Shown: positions 55,012-64,000 of the stretch, piece by piece | Position numbering within the stretch: position 1 is the stretch's first letter | Layout: the number at the start of each line of letters is the position of its first letter | Source of the DNA: Amblyomma americanum | Lineage: Eukaryota; Arthropoda; Arachnida; Ixodida; Ixodidae | DNA: 64,000 bases | Assembly (NCBI RefSeq): GCF_052857255.1 | Contig: NC_135497.1 | Location: 182,876,204 to 182,940,203, forward strand | Reading direction: 5' to 3' | The notes under the pieces: model-generated | The model's input: the letters and a program-made list of their open reading frames with translations, nothing else | What the model was told of the DNA's origin: nothing | Database searches by the model: none | Translations under genes and position numbers: made by a program

Positions 55012-57589
55012 AACGTATATTTCATTTACTATTCCCGCCTTCAGTAAGCGCGCCATCGAACCACAGCGCAAAGCATAGGCTTTTTTCCTTGCGCACTGCG
55101 AGGCCCACGGAGCAGTAAGAAAAATTATTTTCTCGTATTTATGGTGTATCATACACGGCGAGTCCATAGGCTGCTAAGCACTAAAAGCATATTGCAAGAA
55201 AAATACGTATATCGAACTGTCTAGAGATTAACACGCAGGTTTGACCGATTACGTTTGCAAGCCGTTGCGATCACTCGAGCGTTGACACAAGCGGAGTTCA
55301 TGCCTAGGCACACCATTAAACACGTGGGCATCGCAGAAATTCCGGTATTTTCGGTCCTTAGGCAGTCGATGTGCTCTTATGAGTGCCAAAAATTCCTGTC
55401 ACTATATTCATTAAAGAAATAGTCGAGGTCAGCTTACAATCTAAGGTCATTCTCCAGCGAGATCTAGCTGTATTACAGTGCTAAGCGGCTAAGAATGGCT
55501 CAATGGGGTTTTCTGCTTACAGTAACTGCAGGTGTGGCTTCTCGATCGCATTAAAAAATACAAGCAACGCACAGTTGTTGCGACCACAACATTTTTTTAA
55601 ATCTTTCCGCAATGCCGGACTGTTACCTATTGTGGTCGCTGAGATGAGTGTATCAATGCACTCCATGCCAAGCATAACGGTGCAAGTATGCTGAAACGCT
55701 AGGTTAATTCCCGCATCTCACGGTGTCGTGGGCTAAGGCTGCATTCGAAAGTAGCTGCAATCCCAAATCATGAACTTCTTTGATGAACTGCCTGTAGGTA
55801 GCTCCTACACTCTAAACAGAAATGAGTAAAAAGGAAGTAAAATGTCTTCTGACGAACTCCCTTTTTAGGTGGTGCCTCCATGGGACATGCCCATAAAATA
55901 TGTGTTTAATCGGCCTTTTGGCCACATAGTTTACATATGGGGGAGTATGGGCCAGAAACATGGCCGCATATAGCGCCGGGTAAGGGAATGATCCCGATTC
56001 AAGTTGCCTCCGTAGGATTTCTTAGGCTTCGGTTACAGACTTGTATCCCTGAGGGTCTGAGCTATAGAGGGCAGGATGTTGCAATTCTTAGACATAAAAC
56101 CATGCGATCCCTCGCGGTCCTCAGCGAATGGGGAAGATGTTGCTCCCTTGCGTGATCCGTTAATCCTCGGGATGTATTGTGGGCAGCCTCGTAATCGCGG
56201 AGTGAGGAGGTGCGCACGTGCACCCATATGAACTGCATAGGCCGCGTGCACTGCTGGAGAAAGTGCTTAAGAAATCAGATAGCGATGGCGGATAACCGTG
56301 CCTTGGCGTAGTAACGAATGGCTGATCCTGAAAAGAAAGAAAACTCAAGGGTGAAAGATGCAAATGCTTTGAAGGACGGCAGGTATTCGAGGAGAGCCGT
56401 TGGTTAAGATAAGCGAAGGGTACAAGAAGACTGTCGCCCAGCAAATACGGGCCCGCAGCCGATCATTCCAAGTGTTGCCAGTTTCTTAACTGCCAGTGTT
56501 GAACTGCCATCAACTTCAGTCAGTGTGCCATGGATACAGAACACTCTGCTCACGCATTGACCTCTTCGGGGGCCCCATAACTTTAAATAAAGAGTGGTGC
56601 TCCCTCTAGGTAGTGAAAATCGCGAAAAGTTGCAAAGGCGTTAGACGGAAGCATCAGGACAAGAAGACGCATTGTTCATCTAACTAAAAACCCGAAGAAC
56701 CAGCCCAGCTAGGTAATCCATAGCTTAATAGAACATTGAGAGAAAATAGAAGTTGACCTGTATAGATGGAGTACCGCGCTTTAAGCGAAAAGAGACCACT
56801 CTCCGCTAAAACGGAACTTTTATAAGCTAGAAAAAACCATAAAACGAAACACAGGTGTCGCCATCCCCGGCCGATTTCGCATGTAAAATGCGCACGTCGA
56901 CATCGAAGCTTGGGCGTGGATCCCAGAGGCTGCGCAAAAACGTTATTCACTTCAAACAGTGGCAACCCGCCCTTTTCGGTAACGGCGTCACGAGTTCGAA
57001 TGGGCTAATGGCGTCTTCGCACTTGGCTCTCTCTTTCCACTACGACACCCAAGCCGGCGAAAAAATACCCCCACAACGACGCAAAAAACTGCAACGGTGT
57101 GGCCCACAGAGAGGCGCTTGATTTATATGAACTATAGGAACCACGCGCTGCGCTTGCTAATGCGAAGTCGGCGATATTCTGCCGACTTCAGCTGCGGGCT
57201 ACTGACGCGCCGAGTTTAACGCAGTTTTTGAAGCGTAACAGAAAAGGGTGAAAAGCTTGGATGGTAGCATAATATTATACTATCTCTGATATTGCGTACT
57301 GCTTTCAACTTCTTCCGTGTAGATATGTGCTTGAGCGAAGCTCTGATTGCTGGAAAAATAAAACTGTATGGTCGTGAGGCGGAGCGATTGCCAGCGGTGA
57401 ATAGTCCAAGACATACAATGCCAACGCTCGTCTCGTTATCTGGGTTTTTCTAAACAATTAAACCAATCTTCTTTTCCTGATATTTTGATGAAGAAGTACG
57501 GCACGGCGGAAACGCGGGATTCATGCACCGTAGGTACGCTGTAAATTGATTAGATTACAGCACAGCACAATTACCTCTCAAGAGAAATT
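55012..57589 (+). repeat. Dispersed repeat D1, copy B, with LINE insertion
   Basis: Collinear with copy A (15088-16975), in the same orientation and about 40 kb away. It contains a LINE fragment (about 55757-56460) and retains the gtagtgaaaatcgcg block missing from copy A. It ends at 57589, where the Harbinger end begins, exactly as in copy A. Confidence 0.75.
55757..56460 (-). mobile_element. RNase H-type LINE fragment (family H) inside D1 copy B
   Basis: Minus-strand conceptual frames read YSPICKLCGQKAD followed by THILWACPMEAPP, the zinc knuckle ('C.LCG..AD..HMLW.CP') of a tick RNase H LINE. The YIPRI and GATSSPF region lies upstream. Several stops. Absent from copy A, so it was inserted after the D1 copies separated or was lost from A. 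Confidence 0.65.
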
Positions 57590-60035
57590 CTGGGGCCGTA
57601 TTACGTACCGCTCTCAATACTAAAACGCTCACAATGCCCCGCTCCTATTGGTCGGCCTTGGCCGGCGGACATAAGAATTTTTGCGTCACCGGCGGCTTCT
57701 ATTCACGTAGTGAACACTGCTGCAGTGATGACGTTGCGCACTTAATTAGGCGGGCTGAATGTGTCTGAAACTTGCAAGCAAAAAACGTAGCCCCTATAGT
57801 ACGCCCACAATCTTTGCGAGGGAAAATGGCGACAAACGTAGCAGCGTGCTGCGGCGGCGCGAGTATCGAGAAGAGTCCGCGAAGACGCTTTTGGTTTGCC
57901 GGTCGAGTTGCTTCGACGCGAGTGTCGCCTGGACAGGGACACTGCACGGTGGTCGCGTCAAGTACAGCGGAAGTTCATGCCTAAACCTGTGTTGTATCTG
58001 TTCTTTTTTTTCAAGTCTGCGACTCCAACCTTCGAATACTGGTCGTAGAACCCCGCTGCCCCGGCTCGTGCTACGACGCGTTCGCGTGGCGCTACTCGTG
58101 GCTATGGTTTGAGGTGGTGAGATGCATGTTGGAGGAAAATGAAAATTGATTTTTGAGGAAAGGAAATGACGCTGTAACTGCCTTACCTATCTCAGCGGAC
58201 ACCCGAACCACACTGTAAGGGAGGGATGAAGGAGGGAGTGAAAGAAGAAAGGAAGAAAGAGTTGCCGCAGTGGAGGTGTCCAGAACGAATCAGACCACCT
58301 GGGGATCTTCAAGGTGCACCGACATCGCACAGCACACGGGCCATTTTGCGTTTCGCCTCCATCCAAACGTGGTCGCCGCGGTCGGGTACGAACTTTGGTA
58401 CTCCGGCTTAGTAGACGAGCGTCTTAACCAGTGAGCCACCGCGGCGGGTGCATGTTGGAGGGCGGGGAGTTTCTTCGGGGTAAGCAGTAAGAAAGCCCTG
58501 TCTCGGTGACATATATCGAGCTACAGTGGTCCGTATGCACTGAAGCTACCACAATGTGACGTGCTCGTTGCACTTGGGAATACGCATTGCGGTACGATAC
58601 ATCCGCCTTGAGCGAGTTGCTCCTGTGTTACTGAATGCAGCAGAAACACAAGGGACATAAAGCATTGTTGAAATATATAGTATTCCAGGCTTAAACCAAG
58701 CCAGAAGGCGTTTCTACGGCACTTGTGACGTGTTGGAAATAGCAGTGAATAATTTACATCAACATGAGCTTCCAAAGGTGTCCGTTCAACGGAGTTTGCC
58801 TTAACATCTGAGTCGCGCAAAGGTTTCAGACGCTACAAGCCGGAGCGAGCGGCTGTCATCATAGCAGCATGTGCAGCGCATCACAACCTCTCCTTGGAGG
58901 CCCCTACTTAAGCGGACAACGAGGATGCCCCCTGCCCCTGAAGACAATGACCCGCCTCACCTATACTTCTGGGGGAAAGCTGTGCATGCACATGTGAGCC
59001 AGCTGCGGAGAAACTGTCTCCAGCAGCGACTGGTACAGTTGCACGGGCGATAACATAGGCAATGAACTCGCCGGCCAAGCCTTTGCAGGCAAGGCAATGT
59101 CCAGCCAATGCTTGTGTGTATGTCGTGGTTGTTTTGGCTGCAGCTAGGGAAGTGGCAGTTTTTTTTTTCTTGTTCGCGCTGTGTGTCTGGAAGTCTGCAG
59201 TGGCAAAGAAGCAAGCGTGCACACCAGCTGCCATATCATCATAGAGTTCCCCGCGCAGCCACTTCAGTCCCGGTCTCCACTTGAAATTCGAGCCGAAACA
59301 ACTCCTCCAGCAAGCCAAAAGCATCTTCATGCACCCTCCAATGCCGTTGCCCGTGTGGACCCAGCTGCCCCTCCACTGCCGTCATCTTGCAGCCTGCCTG
59401 TGCTGTTTGGAGAGCCACCAGTGCTCGCTGTTTGCATGACAAAGCACGTGAATAAATAGTGTAATTTTGAAGCAAGGAGGGCATTGTTTGATGAAATCAG
59501 AAAGTACCACCGAACATTTATTTAGTGCATACTGCACCATTTCACACAGGTGTTCACATGAGCACACGCCTTAGCAAAATATATTGCATGCCATAACATT
59601 GACAATAATTCCACATGTCTTGTCAAGGGCAACACAAATTTCCATGCTGACATGATAAAAGCAGATTGCAAGACTACAAGCTCAACTGGTAATTATTACA
59701 GCTTCTGCACAGCTTGTGCAGGCAATAAGCCCAATTTTGCAGCAAGTGCACAAACCTAGTACACAAGTGGTGCAATGCTCAGTAAGCACTACATAAAAGA
59801 TTTTACATGACTACAAAACCTTTAACATGTACCAAAGCGTTGATATAGATGATGTAGCCAAAATTTTGTTATTTATGCAGAAGACACGACATTACTATTT
59901 TCTGCCACTTTGCCCAATCAAGTAAGTAACCAGGCAAACAGAGCACTCATAAATATTGAAAAATGGTCTAAATGAAACAAGTTCAATGTAAATGCTAATA
60001 AAACAAAAGCTGTTTCCTTTCGTCCAAAAAATAGA
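57590..60035 (+). mobile_element. Harbinger left-half fragment, second copy
   Basis: It begins CTGGGGCCGTATTACGTACC and follows 16976-19425 collinearly, including the transposase N-terminal remnant, the SINE at the identical site, the C-terminal remnant (near 58819-58900, premature TAA) and the first part of the nested LINE. Similarity stops at aaaaatagaaatgta, where unrelated GC-rich sequence begins. The right half and the Myb-like gene are absent. Confidence 0.8.
58138..58449 (-). mobile_element. SINE at the same site as 17512-17823
   Basis: It is flanked by the same target duplication (gcatgttggagga left, gtgcatgttggagg right) and located in the same Harbinger position. It therefore descends from one insertion event before the copies separated. 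Confidence 0.92.
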
Positions 60036-60340
60036 AATGTACTGTCTTTGTCAAAAGTAACCCATCAGCCGTGACGGCCGGCGGAGCGAGCTGGCTGCCG
60101 AGCGGCGGCGCTGCGGCCGCTGGCGCTGGCCCTTGCGCTCCGGTTGCGAATGTAAACTGGCTGACGTAAGGCTGCGCCCTCGCCCTCCTTCTTTGGATGA
60201 TAAAAAGTAAGTGGGTAGCATGCGCGGGGTGCCAGTTCGCGCCTTTCGAGCGCTGTGGATCTGAAGGAGTGCGCTGCGCAAGCTTAGCTCGCTCAACGCT
60301 CCTTCCGGGTTGGGCCGTGAAGCCACGCTCTTTGCTAGAA
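60036..60340. other. GC-rich block of unknown origin
   Basis: Abrupt change to GC-rich sequence (ggccggcggagcgagctggc, gcggcggcgctgcggccgct) at the LINE truncation point. No protein family recognised in frames on either strand. It may be part of another element. Confidence 0.4.
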
Positions 60341-61600
60341 AAACTCACCCATGATTTTCTTTTCTGAACGTTTCGAGTGTCGGCAAACTAAGAAGAGGAA
60401 CGCATCTCGAAAACTCAATGCACTATACCAAGGCTCCGTTTTTTCTGTCGTGAATGTTTTTGCGGCTGGATGAGAGAAAAATGAGGCTCGCTTTCCAATT
60501 GTTTCCAATGCACCTATAGCTACATTTTGTACTTCTCGCATCCTGGTTGCGCAACAAATTGTGAAATGCTTTCTTTCTGCAGTGGTAGTTACCTTCTTGC
60601 ATTGGCTGCCGGTAATATCTTCGTTTCAGAAGCGAACTACAAGAAACGCTGTCACTCACATTTCGAACAGACTAGACTCGTGGTCACAACTGCGTGGCGC
60701 TGTTTACGAGAACATCATGTCCCGAACCTGACGGGTTTCGCACTCTGCAAACTACTTTTGTGTCGATAGCTTTTGACTAGATACCGGCTTAGTAGTTCAG
60801 CGTCCACTGGGAGAGCGGTGTCATCAGGGACATTTTAAAGACACCCCGGATACAACCTTCAAGTGCGGCACAAGATCGATATGGGAGCCACCGCGTTCCT
60901 CCTTCCCGAAGTTTCTGGTCGCGATATGGCGAGTATTGTGCAGGATGTTGAAAGGAAATTGAGAACCAATATTTTTGTCGGCACCCTTCGTGATAATGAG
61001 AATTTCTTTCGAGATTATACGTAAAATTAAGCATTCAGTATTATGCAACTTTGGGAGACCGATGTGATATTTAATCGATTTTAAACATTTCACTCTATAC
61101 ACAGAAATTTACCAACAGAACATTGTGGCATTTCCTTACTAATATGTAGAAATTACATACGTGTTTGTGTAACATACCGTCAGCAGCCAGGACGTTTTAA
61201 TCAGAATGACAAAATGGTTTTCAATGGATGCTTTGAATCCTTGAGAAAAGGTGGGGAAGGGGGAATGATGTAATACCAAGCCAACTTTCAACTGTGGCCT
61301 TTTTTGCGACGCGCCTGCTAAGAGTTGAACAACTTGGCGGTGACGGTAGTGAAGGCAAAACCTGGCGGTCATCCAAGAGCCTTATCACCGCCGATCTCAA
61401 GTGCCGAAGTTGAAATGCAACGCTAGACTTAAGATATCAGGCATGCAGCTGCCGGCTTCTTAGCTGAGTGACAAAGCGATACGACCGTAAGTTAGCGCTG
61501 AAGAATCGAGAGCATAAGAAAACAACACAAACAAAATCGAATGCGGGAATATTCTGAACGGCATTCTATCACTGCAGTTTTTGTCCTGCATGTGAAAGCC
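60341..61600. other. Spacer upstream of the Tc1-like gene
   Basis: No gene recognised. I looked for a TIR partner of the caccactg-type sequence at 63970 and did not find one. Confidence 0.35.
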
Positions 61601-63826
61601 ATGCCACGCCTTTCTAACGCTAGGGTTAGGGTTATAGCCCTAGCAGCAGCTGGACGATCACAAATTCAAATTGCCAGGGAAGTTGGGTGTTCTCGGTGGG
61701 CTGTACAGAGATGCCTGCACGCATACAGAGACGAAGGCTGCATACGAGACGCACCAAGGGAAGGGCGACTTCCCGCAACTACTCCCGATGAAGACCTAGC
61801 CATCGTTGCTGCAGTCAGTTGCGAGCCGACGCTGAGCCTCGCCGAAGTCAGAAATGAGCTGGGTCTGCGGGTCTCTCTGAGCACTATCTGCAGGAGGCTA
61901 AACGAAGCTGGCCTAAGAAGTCGGGTAGCATGCCAGAGGCCTTGGCTTAGCCAGAGACAAAAGAGCAACGGCTGGAGTTTGCCCGCGAGCACATATCTCT
62001 AGGCCCAGAGGAGTGGCGGCTCGTAGTATTTTCCGATGTGTCGACGTTTGTGAGCCGCTGGGACCAGCAGCAACGCGTCTGGCGACTCGTTGGCACAAGG
62101 TGAGACCCAATTTCTTTTGTCCACGAACACCTTGCAGCACCGAGTGCTAAATTAAGAAACGGATGGACATGCAGAAACAAAAACACAAAACCTGCGAGTA
62201 AATTGCGACCAAAGAAAGTTTGTGAATGTTCCTGGCCTCAGTTTCATTTCCGCTTAATAAGGACCACTTATACATACATCTTCAATTATTCTGGTTCAAT
62301 GCAAATGGACAAGGCTGCAGTTATTTGAACAGACATTACAGCAAGCATACTTTTTATTCCCCGTCAAATTCCACATGTCCTCTACCTATCCCTTTCGTTC
62401 GTTTCACCTTTTGTGAGAAGCATGCTAGGTTCACGTTCCTCACGGTCGATCTCTCCGCTCTTCCTGCTTTAAAGCTTGGAGACTTTACTGTCAGGCAGTG
62501 TACTTTTCTCTTTTTTTTCAGATATGACACTGAATACATACATCTGGTGACAGCGAGTGGTCGGTGCTCTGTCAGCGTCTGGGGAGTCATGACAAGTAAT
62601 GGCCTCGGCCCTCTGCATCACATCGAAGGAAATTTGAACTCTGAAAAATACCTAGACATCATACAGCATGTTCTGCTGCCCTTTATTTTAGACGGGCTTT
62701 TTCCTGACGGCATGTTTCTCTTTCAACAGGACCGCAGTCCCATTCACATGGCCAGATGCGTTCTCGACTTGAACTGAATATTTGTGTTGTAAAGCGCCTT
62801 TATGGATCTGTACGCTTTCACCGGACAGAAATTATAATGCGGTAACAAGGGGGAAAAGGAAATAGCGAAGATAAATCACTTGCAAATAGACAATATTTCA
62901 ACCAAATTGCTTCAATGGATAGAACCTTTCCAGAACAAAAATATTGTGAGGAGGCGCCATTCCGGTGCCCAGAAAAAGGCGTATTTATGATTTATGAGGA
63001 AGAATGTTATTAATGCAATATGAATGTGGTATTGTTAGAAAGGAGCCTGGAGTAACCCAAACGCAAGGTTCTTTCAACCACGCTGATCCTTCAAACTGCA
63101 TATGCCGCGTGAGAGTTCTTTTTTGGCACCATTTCACCATCATTCCTTTTTCCTTCTTAATGCTTGCCTTCATTGCTATATATCTGCTTTTTGGTAGCAT
63201 TTCAACAGATTACGCCACACAGCACATGAGCAGGGATAATAAAGGCTCTGAGCACATTTATAGACTCAAGAACCAAGTTTACCTTAACGCCGTAGTAGCG
63301 AGCAGAACGCGTTTTATGACCATGGTAGTTCTGAGGCATCCACTAAAAATCACCCTAGTCATGATTATAAACACGAAGGTGAGCGCAGAATTAGACTAAT
63401 GGCGCTTGTGAAATAAAAAAAGCAAAACGTCGGCTGAAAGCTCTGTTCATATATACATACATAGATGAGGACAGTAACATCTTTCTTACAAAAAAAAAAA
63501 ATATCCGCTGAGCGGCTTTTTCGTTCTTTTGTATTTATTTTATCCAGGAGAGTGATCGACGCGCTTCAGGAACTAGGCGTGCAGCTGGTTTCATGGCCTC
63601 CCAAGCGTGCTGACTTCAATTTAATCGAGCAAATATGGGGAATGATGAAGAGGAACCTGGCGAAGCGCACATTTCAGCACCAGTCCAGGCAGAACTCTGG
63701 GCAGCGATGAGCGAAGAATGGGAGAGGCTGAGAGGACTGCCAGATCTCGTGCCCCGTTTGTATGCCTCCATACCGAAGCGTATTGAAGACGCAGTCCATG
63801 CGAATCGTGCCTTGACACGCAACTAA
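61601..63826 (+). pseudogene. Tc1-type (DD34E) transposase, broken, with intron-like interruptions
   Basis: ATG 61601 starts a bipartite helix-turn-helix region (QIQIAREVGCSRWAVQRCL, then EVRNELGLRVSLSTICRRLN). A frameshift near 61960 precedes the first catalytic Asp in VVFSDVSTF (family FSDES). The block breaks at a consensus-like GTGAGA (62100) and resumes after a pyrimidine tract and CAG at 62522 with the codon phase kept. The second Asp is in FLFQQDRSPIHMAR. A second interruption (about 62756-63547) precedes WPPKRADFNLIEQIWGMMK, whose Glu lies 34 residues after the second Asp if the parts are joined at the shared CCAG. A further frameshift follows near 63670, and the frame ends at TAA 63824-63826. 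Confidence 0.82.
62100..62521 (+). other. Intron-like interruption 1 in the Tc1-type transposase
   Basis: It starts GTGAGA and ends cttttctcttttttttCAG. The flanking codon AG|A is restored to Arg by removal, in the expected Thr-Arg-Tyr context. It contains no recognised element. Confidence 0.6.
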
Positions 63827-64000
63827 GCCACGGAAGAAGCGTGGTAGCAGATCAGTCCGCAAAAGGAACGCGGAGATATTGTGTCGTTAGTTCCAGGTGC
63901 TACCGCCATGCTTCCTGCAGTAAGGAAGCCTTTTTGTTTCGTGAAATAAACCTCCATAACAAGTTTTCGACCACCACTGTCACGTGACTTAAGTATTTAC

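Noticed and set aside
60736..61102. Minus-strand open frames 60789-61102 as a host gene
   Set aside because: Short, no start context, no family resemblance and no splice signals I could pair.

Overview
This is eukaryotic nuclear DNA, most likely from a hard tick (Ixodidae). The species is an inference. It rests on many tRNA-derived SINEs resembling the tick 'Ruka' type, several LINE families with tick-like C-termini, and a spliced animal SLC7 transporter gene. Most of the 64 kb is layered transposable-element sequence. I saw no bacterial operons, CRISPR arrays or rRNA genes.

Region by region: 1-11.2 kb holds the 5' part of an SLC7 (LAT-type) amino-acid transporter gene on the minus strand. 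Five consecutive coding exons have phase-compatible GT-AG boundaries (912 nt, 304 codons). The 3' exons lie beyond the left edge. Intron 1 carries a truncated LINE and a SINE. 13.2-14.2 kb is a roughly 970-bp fold-back DNA element. 15.1-17.0 kb is a copy of a dispersed repeat, called D1 here, which recurs at 55.0-57.6 kb, at 40.7-43.3 kb (interrupted) and at 47.3 kb (fragment). 17.0-27.3 kb reads as one PIF/Harbinger DNA transposon with near-identical 22-bp ends. It has a decayed HARBI1-like transposase gene (+) facing a decayed Myb/zeste-like gene (-), and contains a nested LINE, a SINE and a 2.15-kb TTA-flanked element. A left-hand fragment of the same Harbinger copy recurs at 57.6-60.0 kb.

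28.3-30.4 kb and 43.5-45.4 kb are a second diverged paralogous pair (family E) with splice-like signals but no function I recognise. 32.1-36.4 kb is a nearly full-length LINE on the minus strand. Its intact ORF1 carries a canonical 2A-type motif near the N-terminus, and its ORF2 (endonuclease plus reverse transcriptase) is frameshifted. 39.5-51.5 kb holds SINEs, RTE-like LINE pieces and several RNase H-bearing LINE 3' ends. 53.5-54.3 kb is another LINE C-terminus. 61.6-63.8 kb is a broken Tc1-type (DD34E) transposase split by intron-like sequence.

The only convincing host gene is the SLC7 transporter. The strongest follow-up candidates are the 2A-bearing LINE, the nested two-gene Harbinger element, the TTA-flanked element with an internal diverged tandem duplication, and the intron-like organisation of the Tc1 transposase. 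Copy comparisons were made by eye. Percent identities, family names and ages would need alignment.
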